Positions 54,465-63,857 of a DNA stretch of 64,000 bases are shown here, one piece after another. The notes below the pieces were generated by a model that did not search any database, was not told the origin of the DNA, and saw nothing but the letters and a program-made list of their open reading frames with translations. The stretch is from Alphaproteobacteria bacterium. GTDB lineage: Bacteria; Pseudomonadota; Alphaproteobacteria; Caulobacterales; Caulobacteraceae. The DNA lies in the NCBI GenBank assembly GCA_018821435.1, contig JAHJME010000012.1, forward strand, positions 186,001 to 250,000, read 5' to 3'. Position numbers and translations under genes: made by a program. Each line of letters begins with the position of its first letter. Positions within the stretch are counted from its first letter, which is position 1.

Positions 54465-54860
54465 ATGCCGAACCTGACACTTTGGGCGCCGCGCGTGCTC
54501 AGCCTGCTGCGGATCATCGCCGCCCTGCTCTTCATGGAGCATGGCCTGATGAAGCTGTTCCACTTCCCGGCCGCCCAGCCTGGAGCGCCTGATCCCCTGC
54601 CGACGATCCTGCTGGCGGCGGCCTCGATCGAGATCGTGGGCGGGGTGTTGATCGCGGCGGGGTTCTTCACCCGGCTTGCGGCCTTCATCTGCTCCGGCCA
54701 GATGGCGGTGGCCTACTTCATGGCCCACGGCAGCCAGGGCTTCTGGCCCGCGCTGAACGGTGGCGAGGGCGCCATCCTGTTCTGCTTCATCTTCCTGTAC
54801 CTGGCCTTCGCCGGCGCCGGTCCGTGGAGCCTGGACGCCATCGTCAGGAAGCGGACCTGA
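54465..54860 (+). CDS. DoxX-family membrane protein
   Basis: 131 residues with four hydrophobic segments: LSLLRIIAALLFMEHGLMKLF (a DoxX-like first helix with the GxxK pattern), ILLAAASIEIVGGVLIAAGFFTRLAAFI, AVAYFMAHGS, and ILFCFIFLYLAFAG. DoxX proteins are associated with quinol or redox roles in some bacteria, but the role here is unknown. It follows the ligase gene by 18 bases. Its end overlaps the efflux outer-membrane gene by 17 bases. Confidence 0.88.
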   Translation: MPNLTLWAPRVLSLLRIIAALLFMEHGLMKLFHFPAAQPGAPDPLPTILLAAASIEIVGGVLIAAGFFTRLAAFICSGQMAVAYFMAHGSQGFWPALNGGEGAILFCFIFLYLAFAGAGPWSLDAIVRKRT

Positions 54861-56229
54861 CCAGCGGATCGCCGCCCAGGCTCTCGTAGAGCGCCACCAG
54901 GTTCTGGGCTTGCGCCAGCCGCGTCGCGGCTAGCGCCCGGCGCGCGGCATACAGCGTGCGCTGGGCGTCCAGGGTGCTGAGGTAGGGATCGACTCCCTCG
55001 CGATAGCGGGCGAGCGACAGCGTGTAGCTCTCGTTCGCCGCCGCTTCGAGCGACGCCTGGGCCGCGAGCTGTCGGTCGATCGTGCCGCGTCGGGCCAGCG
55101 CATCGGCCACATCGCGGAACGCGGCCTGGATCGCCTTTTGGTACTGCGCCACCGCCAGGTCGCGCTCGCCCTTGGCCAGCGCCAGGCCGCCGGCATTGGC
55201 CCCGCCCGCGAACAGCGGCAGCGACGCGGCGGCCTGTCCTTGCCACGCGAGTGTCCCGCCCGAGAACAGCGCCCCGAGCTCCGGACTGGCGACGCCGGCC
55301 AGCGCCGTCAGGTTGATGGTCGGGAAGAAAGCCGCGCGCGCCGCGCCGATCTCGGCGAACGACGCCTTCAGCCGGTGCTCGGCCTCTTCCACATCGGGGC
55401 GGCCAAGCAGGATGTGGGAGTCCAGCCCGGCCGGGACCTCGGCCAGGCTCGCATCGAGACCCTCGATGGAAGCCGGCAGCTCCGCGTCCGCCACCGGCCC
55501 GCCGACCAGGAGCTGCAGCGCGTTGCGATCCTGGGCGACCTGGCTGGTGAGCTGGGCCTGATCGGCAAGGGCCTGGTCCAGCACCGTCTGCGCCTGGCTG
55601 AGGTCGGAGCGCGGGGCCACGCCGCCCGACAGGCGCACTTGGGTCAGGTCGACCGTCCTGCGCGCGCTGGCCTCGGTGTCGTCGGCGACGCTAAGCAGGC
55701 TGCGGTCGGCGGCCAGGGTCAGCCAGGCGTCGGCGACATCGCCCACCAGGGTCAGCCGCGCCATCCGCGCGCCGGCGTCGCTGGCCAGATATGCCTCCTG
55801 GGCCGCGTGGCTGAGGCTGCGCAGCCGGCCGAATAGGTCGAGCTGGAACGCGGGCAGCTCCAAGCCCGCCTGATGATCGCGGGTCGTGTCGCCCCGCGCG
55901 CGGTCCTCGCTGGCCGACGCCGTGGCGTTGAGGTGTGGAAGCTCCTCGGCGCGCTGCACGCGGTACTGCGCCCGCGCGATCTCCACATTGGCCAGGGCGG
56001 CGGCCAGATCCTGGTTCGCGGTAAGCGACCGGTCGATCAGAGCCTTGAGCCGGGGATCGCGGAACACCTCGACATAGGTCAGCGACGGCGACGCCGCGGC
56101 CTGGACCTGCGGATAGGCGGCGCCCACCGGCCAGGTCGTCGGCGCGGCGGGCATGGGCCGCACATAGGCCGGCTCCAGCGTGCAGCCGCCCAGCGCCGCA
56201 GCACAGAGCAGGATGACGAGGCGCCTCAT
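54844..56229 (-). CDS. outer-membrane factor of an RND efflux system (NodT/OprM family)
   Basis: 461-residue lipoprotein: lipobox LGGC (Cys16) then the OprM-like tail PAYVRPMPAAPTTWPVG. The body has the two repeats of the OEP family, with AALANVEIARAQYRVQRAEELPHL and LLGRPDVEEAEHRLKASFAEIGAARAAFFPTINLTA. It forms the trimeric exit channel. The ATG at 56227-56229 overlaps the stop of the RND pump gene (ATGA), so the start is placed there although the frame stays open upstream. Confidence 0.93.
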   Translation of the reverse strand: MRRLVILLCAAALGGCTLEPAYVRPMPAAPTTWPVGAAYPQVQAAASPSLTYVEVFRDPRLKALIDRSLTANQDLAAALANVEIARAQYRVQRAEELPHLNATASASEDRARGDTTRDHQAGLELPAFQLDLFGRLRSLSHAAQEAYLASDAGARMARLTLVGDVADAWLTLAADRSLLSVADDTEASARRTVDLTQVRLSGGVAPRSDLSQAQTVLDQALADQAQLTSQVAQDRNALQLLVGGPVADAELPASIEGLDASLAEVPAGLDSHILLGRPDVEEAEHRLKASFAEIGAARAAFFPTINLTALAGVASPELGALFSGGTLAWQGQAAASLPLFAGGANAGGLALAKGERDLAVAQYQKAIQAAFRDVADALARRGTIDRQLAAQASLEAAANESYTLSLARYREGVDPYLSTLDAQRTLYAARRALAATRLAQAQNLVALYESLGGDPLVRSAS

Positions 56230-59200
56230 GCCCGCACCGCGCGATGCCGCATCGGGAAGTATCGCCGGACCAAGACGAAGAACATCGGCACGAAGAAGAT
56301 CGCCAGCACCGTGGCCGTGACCATGCCGCCGATCACCGCCGTGCCGATCTCGACCCGGCTGCGGGCGCCGGCCCCGGTCGCCACGGCCAGCGGCAGGACG
56401 CCGAAGATGAAGGCGAAGCTGGTCATCAGGATCGGTCGCAGCCGCAGCCGCGCGCCCTCCAGCGCCGCCTCCACGGCCGTGCGTCCGCGCCGTTCGGCGG
56501 CCTCGGCGAACTCGACGATCAGGATCGCGTTCTTGGCCGAAAGCCCCATCGTCGTCAGCAGGCCGACCTGGAAGTAGACGTCGTTGGACAGTCCCCGCGC
56601 CGCCACCGCCACCGCCGCGCCCACCAGCCCCAACGGGATCACCAGCAGAACCGAGAACGGCACCGACCAGCTCTCGTACAGGGCCGCCAGGCACAGGAAC
56701 ACGACCAGCAGGGAGATGGCGTACAGCAGCGGCGCCTGACCGCCCGACAGCCGCTCCTGATACGACAGGCCGCTCCAGGCCACCGAAATCCCCGGCAGCT
56801 TGGACGCGATCTCGGTCACCCGCGCCATGGCCTGGCCGGTGCTCTTGCCCTCGGCGGCGTCGCCCTGGATCTCGTAGGCCGGGACGCCGTTGAACCGCAG
56901 CAGGCTGGCCGGCGCCTGGGCCCAGCTCAGCCGGGCGAAGGACGAGAATGGCGCCATCTCTCCGCTGGCCGAGCGTACGAACCACGAGCTGAGGTCTTCC
57001 GGCCGGCTCCGGTATTGGGTGTCGCCCTGGACGTAGACCCGCTTCACCCGGCCCCGGTCCACGAAATCGTCTACATAGTCGCCGCCCCAGGCCGCGCTCA
57101 GCGTCGCGTCCACCTGGGCCTGCGACAGGCCCAGCGCCCCGATCTTCTCCTCGTCCATGTCGACGTGCAGGGTCGGGTTATCCTCCAGGGAATTCTGCCG
57201 CACCCCGGCCAGCAGCGGATCGGTGCGCGCCGTGTCCAGGAACTGGTTCACCCGGGCCTTGAAGGCGGCGCGGCTCAGGCCGCCGGTGTTGGTCAGTTCG
57301 GCTGTGAAGCCGCTGGACTGTCCCAGCCCCCGCACCGGCGGCGGGTTTAGCGCGAAGAACTGCACGTCCCGCAGCTTCGACAGGGCCTTGCCGGCCCGCC
57401 GGGTGATCGCCTGGGCGGTGTTGGCCTGGCCATGGCGGTCGTCCCACGGATGCAGCGAGATGAAGCCCCGCCCGGCGTTCTGACCGGCGCCCGCCTGTCC
57501 TTGGCCGATGACCGTGTAGATCGCGCCGACGTTGTCCTTCTCGCGGGTCAGGAAGTAGTGCTCGATGGCCTTCGCCGCCGCCACGGTCCGCGCCATGGTC
57601 GCCCCGGGCGGCAGGGTGAACTGGAGTTGCGCCAAGCCCTGGTCCTCGGACGGCAGGAAGCTGGTCGGGAGGATGAAGAACGCGCCCGCCAGCACGGCGA
57701 CGATGCCGGCGTAAGCGATCATGGACAGCGAGGTCTTCTCGATGACGCGGGCGACGCCCCGCCGATAGCGGTCGGCGTTGCGGTCGAACCAGGTGTTGAA
57801 GCGGTCGCCGAAGCGGGCCAGAGCGCGATCCAGGCGGCTGGTCTCCTCCCCCGGTGGCTTCAGCAGCGTGGCCGCCAGCGCCGGGGTCAGCACCAGAGCC
57901 ACCACCACGGACAGCACCATCGACGAGACGATGGTGATCGAGAACTGCCGGTAGATCACGCCCACCGAGCCGCCGAAGAACGCCATCGGCAGGAACACTG
58001 CCGACAGCACCAGGGCGATGGCGATCAGCGCGGTCTGCACCTGCTCCATGGACTTGATCGTCGCGTCGCGGGCCGAGATGCCCGGCTCCTCGGCCATCAC
58101 CCGCTCGACGTTCTCGACCACGACGATGGCGTCGTCGACCAGCAGGCCGATGGACAGCACCAGACCGAAAAGCGTCAGGACGTTGATGCTGAAGCCGGCG
58201 GCGGCCAGCACCCCGAACGTGCCCAGCAGCACCACCGGCACGGCGATGGCGGGGATCAGGGTCGCCCGCCAGCGCTGCAGGAAGACGAACATCACCACGA
58301 CCACCAGGGCGATGGCCTCGAACAGCGTCAGCACCACCTCGCGAACGGAGACCTTGATGAAGGCCGTGCTGTCGTTGGGGTAGGCGTAGCGGTAGCCGGC
58401 CGGGAACGCGCCGGCCTGGCTCTCGATCTCCTGGCGGACCAGCTTGGCGGTCTTCAGCGCGTCCGCGCCCGGCGCGAGCTGCACGGCGATGCCCGCGCCG
58501 GGATGACCGTCCAGGCGGCTGATGGTCGTGTAGTTCTCACTGCCCAGTTCCACCCGCGCCACGTCCTGCAGCAGCACGCGCGATCCGTCGGACTGCGCCT
58601 TCACCAGGATCTTCCTGAACTGGTCCACGCTGGTCAGCCGGGACCGGGAGGTCACCGTGGCGTTCAGCATCTGGCTGTCGGGCGACGGCTGGCCGCCGAT
58701 CTGGCCGGCCGCGACCTGGGTGTTCTGGGCCTCGATGGCCGGGATCACGTCGCTGGGCATGAGCTTGAAGCTCGCCAGCTTGAACGGGTCCAGCCAGATC
58801 CGCATGGCGTACTGCGAGCCGAAGACGCTGACGTCGCCCACGCCGGGGATCCGCCCGATCGGCTCTTGCAGGTTGGAGACCAGGTAGTCCGAGACGTCGG
58901 CGCTCGTGGCCTTGTCGCTGGCGTCGTAGATCGACACCACCATCAGGAAATCGGCGTTGGACTTGGTGACCACCAGGCCCTGCTGCTGCACCTGCTGCGG
59001 CAGCCTGGGCAGCGCCTGCTGCACCTTGTTCTGCACCTGCACCTGGGCGATGTCGGGGTCGGTCCCCTTGACGAAGGTCACCGTCACGTTGACCTGCCCG
59101 GCGGCGTTCGAGTTGGACGAGAAGTAGATCAGCCCGTCGATGCCGGTCAGCTGCTGCTCGATCACCTGGGTGACGCTGGCCTCCAGCACCTCGGCCGACG

Positions 59201-59357
59201 CGCCCGGATAGCTCGCCCGGATGTTCACCGACGGCGGCGCGATATCGGGGTACTGCTCCACCGACAGCGTCGCCATACCGGCCACCCCGGCCAGCATGAT
59301 CACGATGGCGATGACCCAGGCGAAGACGGGTCTGTCGATGAATACGCGGGAGATCAT
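56226..59357 (-). CDS. RND efflux pump, HAE1 family inner-membrane transporter
   Basis: 1043 residues, the usual AcrB/MexB length. It begins ISRVFIDRPVFAWVIAIVIMLAGVAGM, with twelve transmembrane helices and two large periplasmic loops. The proton-relay Asp pair lies in GLLVDDAIVVVENVERVM, and TSFAFIFGVLPLAVATGAG is near the C-terminal end. It likely exports drugs, solvents or metabolites with the adaptor and the outer-membrane factor encoded on either side. Gene order adaptor, pump, outer-membrane factor, with a 4-base pump/outer-membrane overlap. Confidence 0.95.
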   Translation of the reverse strand: MISRVFIDRPVFAWVIAIVIMLAGVAGMATLSVEQYPDIAPPSVNIRASYPGASAEVLEASVTQVIEQQLTGIDGLIYFSSNSNAAGQVNVTVTFVKGTDPDIAQVQVQNKVQQALPRLPQQVQQQGLVVTKSNADFLMVVSIYDASDKATSADVSDYLVSNLQEPIGRIPGVGDVSVFGSQYAMRIWLDPFKLASFKLMPSDVIPAIEAQNTQVAAGQIGGQPSPDSQMLNATVTSRSRLTSVDQFRKILVKAQSDGSRVLLQDVARVELGSENYTTISRLDGHPGAGIAVQLAPGADALKTAKLVRQEIESQAGAFPAGYRYAYPNDSTAFIKVSVREVVLTLFEAIALVVVVMFVFLQRWRATLIPAIAVPVVLLGTFGVLAAAGFSINVLTLFGLVLSIGLLVDDAIVVVENVERVMAEEPGISARDATIKSMEQVQTALIAIALVLSAVFLPMAFFGGSVGVIYRQFSITIVSSMVLSVVVALVLTPALAATLLKPPGEETSRLDRALARFGDRFNTWFDRNADRYRRGVARVIEKTSLSMIAYAGIVAVLAGAFFILPTSFLPSEDQGLAQLQFTLPPGATMARTVAAAKAIEHYFLTREKDNVGAIYTVIGQGQAGAGQNAGRGFISLHPWDDRHGQANTAQAITRRAGKALSKLRDVQFFALNPPPVRGLGQSSGFTAELTNTGGLSRAAFKARVNQFLDTARTDPLLAGVRQNSLEDNPTLHVDMDEEKIGALGLSQAQVDATLSAAWGGDYVDDFVDRGRVKRVYVQGDTQYRSRPEDLSSWFVRSASGEMAPFSSFARLSWAQAPASLLRFNGVPAYEIQGDAAEGKSTGQAMARVTEIASKLPGISVAWSGLSYQERLSGGQAPLLYAISLLVVFLCLAALYESWSVPFSVLLVIPLGLVGAAVAVAARGLSNDVYFQVGLLTTMGLSAKNAILIVEFAEAAERRGRTAVEAALEGARLRLRPILMTSFAFIFGVLPLAVATGAGARSRVEIGTAVIGGMVTATVLAIFFVPMFFVLVRRYFPMRHRAVRA

Positions 59358-59361
59358 CGTC

Positions 59362-60510
59362 TCAGCGTCCCTTCCCGCCCGACGTCGGCGGCGAACCCGC
59401 CGGAACCGGGTGGACGACCTGGCCGGCCTTCAGGCGGTCCAGGCCCTCGACGATCACCTTGTCGCCGGCCGCGAGCCCCTGCGTGACCAGCCATTTGTCC
59501 CCGACCGTGCGGTCCGCGACGATCGTCCGCGCCACGGCCTTGTCGCCCGGCCCGACGATCATGACCGTGGCCTGGCCGCGTGGATCGCGGGTGACGCCCT
59601 GCTGGGGCGCGAGGATGGCGTTGTGCACCGTCGCCTGGGACAGCTTGGCCCGCAAGAACATGCCGGGCAGCAGCAGCCCCTGCGGGTTGGGAAACTGGGC
59701 GCGCAGGGTCACCGAGCCGGTGTCGGGATCGACCAGCGCTTCCGAGAACTGGACCTGTCCCGCGTAGGGATAGGGGCTGCCATCCTCCATCGTCAGGCGC
59801 ACGGCGGCGGACGAGGCGGTGACGCCGCCGGTCGACAGCTCGCGCCGCAGGGCGACCAGGTCGGCGCTGGACTGCTGGATATCGACGAACATCGGGTCCA
59901 GCCGCTCGATGTTGGTCAGCGGGTCGGCCTGGCCGCTGGTGACCAGCGCCCCCGTCGTGGCCAGCGAGCGGCCGATCCGGCCGGTGATCGGCGCCGGCAC
60001 GCTGGTGAAGCGCAGGTTGATGCGGGCAGTGTCCAGCGCCGCCTTGGCCTGCCCCACCTGGGCGGCCGCCTGTTTCGCGGCGGCGGCGGCGTCGGTGTAA
60101 TCCTGACGGCTGACGGCCTCCAGATCGGCCAGTGGCTTGTAGCGCGCCGCCTTGGCCGCCGCGGCCTCGCTGGCCGCCTCGGCGTTGGCGAGGTTGGCCT
60201 CGGCCTGGCCCTCCGCCGCGCGATACAGGCTGGGGTCGATCTCGTAGAGCGTCTGGCCCTTCTGGACGACGCCGCCCTCCTCGAAGCGGCGGGCCAGGAT
60301 CACCCCGGACACCTGCGGCCGGACCTGCGAGGTCTCGTAGGCGCTGGTGCGTCCGGCCAGCTCCAGCTCCAGGGGCGCGTCCTGGGTCGTCATGACCACA
60401 TAGCCGGCCTCGGGCGGCGGCGTCTCCTTCTGCGCCTTGGCGCCGCACGCCGAGACAAGCAGCAGGGCCGCGAGCGCGGGCCAATGGGAGAGCTTGAGAC
60501 CTGTCGGCAT
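59362..60510 (-). CDS. RND efflux periplasmic adaptor (AcrA/MexA family)
   Basis: 382-residue lipoprotein: VSAC lipobox with Cys22. The membrane-fusion-protein core shows TSQVRPQVSGVILARRFEEGGVVQKGQTLYEIDPS, a hairpin region rich in Ala/Lys/Gln (ASEAAAAKAARYKPLADLEAVSRQDY), and RINLRFTSVPAPITGRIGRS. It links the pump to the outer-membrane channel. It is four bases upstream of the pump gene. No linked regulator gene is visible in the 156 bases upstream, which hold no gene or motif I can name. Confidence 0.93.
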   Translation of the reverse strand: MPTGLKLSHWPALAALLLVSACGAKAQKETPPPEAGYVVMTTQDAPLELELAGRTSAYETSQVRPQVSGVILARRFEEGGVVQKGQTLYEIDPSLYRAAEGQAEANLANAEAASEAAAAKAARYKPLADLEAVSRQDYTDAAAAAKQAAAQVGQAKAALDTARINLRFTSVPAPITGRIGRSLATTGALVTSGQADPLTNIERLDPMFVDIQQSSADLVALRRELSTGGVTASSAAVRLTMEDGSPYPYAGQVQFSEALVDPDTGSVTLRAQFPNPQGLLLPGMFLRAKLSQATVHNAILAPQQGVTRDPRGQATVMIVGPGDKAVARTIVADRTVGDKWLVTQGLAAGDKVIVEGLDRLKAGQVVHPVPAGSPPTSGGKGR

Positions 60511-60666
60511 GCGGACGCCTAGGCGGCGGCGCCGGCCCGGCTATCGGGCAAACGTCACCGCAGGGATCAGGTCGTCCCCAAAGGCGGCCTCAGCATGACC
60601 CTATGTTTCCGCCCTGCCGCTCGGATGCTGCGGCGGCGAAACAGATGCGTGGCAATCCGCAACGGA

Positions 60667-62058
60667 TCAGGTGTGCAGGACCATCCCGTAGGCGTCCAAC
60701 GAGGCCTCATGCATCGCCTCGCTCATGGTCGGGTGTGCGAACACGGTGGCCTGCAGCTCGGCCTCGGTCGCCTCCAGGGTCATGGCGATCACGAAGCCCT
60801 GGATCATCTCGGTCACCTCGTGGCCGATCATGTGCGCGCCGATCAACGCCCCGGTCTTGCCGTCGAACACGGTCTTCACGAAGCCGTCCAGTTCGCCCGC
60901 CGCGATCGCCTTGCCGTTCACGCGGAACGGGAAACGGCCGACCTTGGGGTCCAGCCCCTGCTCCTTGGCCTGGGCCTCAGTCAGGCCCACCGACGCCACC
61001 TGCGGGGTGGTGTAAGTGCAGCCGGGGATCGGCGAGGTGATGTTCGTCGGCTTCAGCCCGGCGATGTGCTCGATGCAGTGAACGCCCTCGTGGCTGGCCT
61101 TGTGCGCCAGCCAGGGCGGGCCGGCCACGTCGCCGATGGCGTAGAGGCCCGGGACGCCGGTCGCCCCGTGACTGTCGGTGACCACGTGGGTCCGGTCGAT
61201 CTTCACGCCCAGGGCCTCCAGGCCCATGTCCTCGACATTGCCGACGATGCCGACGGCGACGATGGCGACCTCGGCGTCCAGGGTCTCGGCCTTGCCGCCG
61301 ACCTCGATCTCCAGCTGCACGCCGGCCTTGAGCTTGGTCAGCTTCTTCACATTGGCGGGCACGCGGAACTTGATGCCGCGCTTCTCGAACGCCTTGTGCG
61401 CGGCCTTGGAGACCTCCTCGTCTTCGACGGGCAGGATCCGCGGCAGCATCTCGACGACGGTCACGTCGGAACCCAGGGCGCGGTAGAAGCTGGCGAACTC
61501 CATGCCGATGGCGCCGGAGCCGACCACCACCAGGGACTTCGGCGCGAACTTGGGCGTCAGCGCCTCGCGGTAGGTCCAGATCCGCTCGCCGTCCGGCTCC
61601 AGGCCGATGGCGGGGATCGTGCGAGCCCGGGCGCCCGTGGCCAGGATCACGTGCTTGGCGGTCAACTTGCGGTCGCCGACGACCACGGTGGGGGCGCCCT
61701 GCCCCTTTTCGAGCTTGGCCGAGCCGACGACGACCTCGACCTTGTTCTTCTTCATCAGGAAGGTGACGCCGGAATTCAGCGTCGCGGCGACCTTGCGGGA
61801 GCGCTGGACCACGGCGCCGAAGTCGAAGCCGCGCTTCTCCACCGACAAACCGTAGTCCTTCAGATGGTCCAGGCTCTCGTACAGCTCGCCCGACTTCAGC
61901 AGCGCCTTGGTCGGGATACAGCCCCAGTTCAGGCAGATGCCGCCCAGTTCGGCCCGCTCGACGATCGCGACCGTCATCCCCAGCTGCGAGGCACGGATCG
62001 CGGTGACATAGCCGCCGGGGCCGGACCCGATCACGATCACATCGAACGCATCAGCCAT
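60667..62058 (-). CDS. lpdA: dihydrolipoyl dehydrogenase (E3)
   Basis: 463-residue flavoprotein that reoxidises dihydrolipoamide in the pyruvate dehydrogenase complex. FAD site DVIVIGSGPGGYVTAIRA at 6-23, active-site disulfide Cys42/Cys47 in GGICLNWGCIPTKALL, NAD site VVVGSGAIGMEFASFYRALG and the C-terminal His/Glu pair in AHPTMSEAMHEA. Its start touches the gpx stop (TGATG) on the same strand, so pdhC, gpx and lpdA form one operon. Confidence 0.95.
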   Translation of the reverse strand: MADAFDVIVIGSGPGGYVTAIRASQLGMTVAIVERAELGGICLNWGCIPTKALLKSGELYESLDHLKDYGLSVEKRGFDFGAVVQRSRKVAATLNSGVTFLMKKNKVEVVVGSAKLEKGQGAPTVVVGDRKLTAKHVILATGARARTIPAIGLEPDGERIWTYREALTPKFAPKSLVVVGSGAIGMEFASFYRALGSDVTVVEMLPRILPVEDEEVSKAAHKAFEKRGIKFRVPANVKKLTKLKAGVQLEIEVGGKAETLDAEVAIVAVGIVGNVEDMGLEALGVKIDRTHVVTDSHGATGVPGLYAIGDVAGPPWLAHKASHEGVHCIEHIAGLKPTNITSPIPGCTYTTPQVASVGLTEAQAKEQGLDPKVGRFPFRVNGKAIAAGELDGFVKTVFDGKTGALIGAHMIGHEVTEMIQGFVIAMTLEATEAELQATVFAHPTMSEAMHEASLDAYGMVLHT

Positions 62059-62537
62059 CAGAGCAAAGCCTCGATCGCGCCTTCCAGCGCCTTGGGTTCA
62101 ACATTGGGGGCGAAGCGGCGGGTGACCTGGCCGTTCCGGTCCACGAGGAACTTGGTGAAGTTCCACTTGACGCCCTCGGTGCCGAGCAACCCACGCTTCG
62201 TCTTCTTCAGATAGGCGTAGAGCGGGTGCGCCTTGGGGCCGTTGACGTCGATCTTCCGCATCATCGGGAACTGCACGTCGTAGGTCAGCGAGCAGAAGGT
62301 CGCGATCTCCTTGGCGTCCCCCGGCTCCTGCGATCCGAACTGGTTGCAGGGGAAGCCCAGCACCACCAGGCCACGGTCGCGGAAGCGCTTGTAGAGCTTC
62401 TCCAGGCCCGCGTACTGGCCGGTGAACCCGCACTTGCTGGCGGTGTTGACGATCAGCACCACCTTGCCGCGATAGTCCGCCAGCGGCGCGGGCTGGCCGT
62501 CTAGCGTCTCGGCGCTGAAGTCGTAGATGCTGGTCAA
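62058..62537 (-). CDS. glutathione peroxidase (thiol peroxidase type)
   Basis: 159 residues. The catalytic Cys36 is in NTASKCGFT, with Gln of FPCNQFGSQEPG and Trp of KWNFTKFLVDRNG completing the triad. Most bacterial members use thioredoxin rather than glutathione. It lies between the E2 and E3 genes of the pyruvate dehydrogenase operon with 9 bases to E2 and a one-base overlap with E3, so it is expressed along with them. A role in guarding the lipoyl/thiol system is an inference. Confidence 0.92.
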   Translation of the reverse strand: MTSIYDFSAETLDGQPAPLADYRGKVVLIVNTASKCGFTGQYAGLEKLYKRFRDRGLVVLGFPCNQFGSQEPGDAKEIATFCSLTYDVQFPMMRKIDVNGPKAHPLYAYLKKTKRGLLGTEGVKWNFTKFLVDRNGQVTRRFAPNVEPKALEGAIEALL

Positions 62538-62546
62538 GTCGAGTCC

Positions 62547-63857
62547 TCAGACAATCATGTTGAGCGGGTCATCGATCAGCGGCTTGAAAGCCGCCAGCCA
62601 CTTGGCGCCCGTCGCGCCGTCCACCACCCGGTGATCGCACGTCAGCGTGACGGACATCACCGTGGCGATCGCCAGTTCATTGCCACGCACGACGGGCCGC
62701 TTCTCGCCGGCGCCCACCGACAGGATCGCGCCCTGCGGCTCGTTGATGATCGAGGCGAACGACTTGATGCCGAACATGCCCAGGTTGGAAATCGAGAAGG
62801 TGCCGCCCTGGAACTCCTCGGGCTTCAGCTTCTTGGTCCGCGCCCGTTCGGCTAGGTCCTTCGCCTCGGTGGCGATCTGGGCCAGGCCCTTGGTCTCGGC
62901 GCTGCGGATGATCGGGGTGATCAGGCCGCCCGGGACCGCGACGGCCATGGCGATGTCGGCGTGGTGGTGCATGGCGATGCCTTCCGGCGTGTAGGAAGCA
63001 TTGGCTTCCGGCACCCGCATCAGGGCCACGGCGGCGGCCTTGATCACCATGTCGTTGACGCTGATCTTCACGCCCTGCTTCTCCAGCATGGCGTTGATCT
63101 TGGCCCGCGCCGCCAGCAGCTCATCGATCTCCAGGTCGATGGTCAGCGGGAAGTGCGGCACGTCGCGGAAGCTGTCGGTCATCCGCCGCGCGACCGTCTT
63201 GCGCATGCCGTCCAGGGGGATCAGGTCGTAGCTGCCGGGCGCAATGCCCATCTGCTCCAGGGTCTGATGCGGACGCGGCGCCGAGGCCGGAGCGCCGGCG
63301 GCGGACGCGGCGGTCGGAGCCGCCTTGCTCTGGCCGGGTTGGGCCTTGTCGATATCCAGTTTCACGATCCGGCCGTGCGGGCCGGAGCCGGTCACGCCCG
63401 AAAGGTCGATCCCCTTCTGCTCGGCCAATCGGCGCGCCAGCGGCGAGGCGAAGATGCGGCTTCCCTCGGCGGCCTTCGCGGGGGCGGCGGCAGGAGCCGC
63501 TGGGGCCGGCGCGGCGGCCTCGACCTTCGCGGGCTCAGGCGCTTTCGCGGGCGCGGGTTCCGCCTTGGGCGCTTCGGCTTTGGGGGCCTCCGCCTTCGGA
63601 GCGGGCGCGGGCGCTTCGCCCTCCCCGGCCAGGCGCGCGATCGGGGTGTTGACCTTCACGCCCTCGGAGCCCTCGGCGATCAGGATCTCGTCGACGACGC
63701 CCTCATCGACCGCCTCGACCTCCATGGTCGCCTTGTCGGTCTCGATCTCGGCGATCACATCGCCGGACTTCACGGTGTCGCCCTTCTTCACGTGCCATTT
63801 GGCCAGCGTGCCCTCTTCCATCGTGGGCGAGAGGGCGGGCATGAGGATGTCCGTCAT
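62547..63857 (-). CDS. pdhC: dihydrolipoamide acetyltransferase, E2 of pyruvate dehydrogenase
   Basis: 436 residues. One lipoyl domain has K42 in ETDKATME as the attachment site, an Ala/Pro/Lys/Glu linker with repeated APKAE units spans about residues 82-130, then a peripheral subunit-binding domain ([33 protein letters not shown]) and the acetyltransferase domain with the active-site [10 protein letters not shown]. It transfers acetyl groups to CoA. AAGGAA precedes the ATG at 63855-63857, which overlaps the upstream partial gene by four bases. Confidence 0.95.
   Translation of the reverse strand: MTDILMPALSPTMEEGTLAKWHVKKGDTVKSGDVIAEIETDKATMEVEAVDEGVVDEILIAEGSEGVKVNTPIARLAGEGEAPAPAPKAEAPKAEAPKAEPAPAKAPEPAKVEAAAPAPAAPAAAPAKAAEGSRIFASPLARRLAEQKGIDLSGVTGSGPHGRIVKLDIDKAQPGQSKAAPTAASAAGAPASAPRPHQTLEQMGIAPGSYDLIPLDGMRKTVARRMTDSFRDVPHFPLTIDLEIDELLAARAKINAMLEKQGVKISVNDMVIKAAAVALMRVPEANASYTPEGIAMHHHADIAMAVAVPGGLITPIIRSAETKGLAQIATEAKDLAERARTKKLKPEEFQGGTFSISNLGMFGIKSFASIINEPQGAILSVGAGEKRPVVRGNELAIATVMSVTLTCDHRVVDGATGAKWLAAFKPLIDDPLNMIV

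Noticed and set aside
56230..56985. Upstream extension of the outer-membrane efflux frame, open for 252 more codons
   Set aside because: It lies inside the C-terminal part of the RND pump gene in another frame. The lipoprotein start at 56227-56229, overlapping the pump stop, gives a proper signal and family length.
63530..63620. Repeated units in the pdhC region that look like short tandem repeats
   Set aside because: They encode the Ala/Pro/Lys/Glu linker of the E2 protein, a normal feature of this enzyme, not a CRISPR array or mobile repeat.
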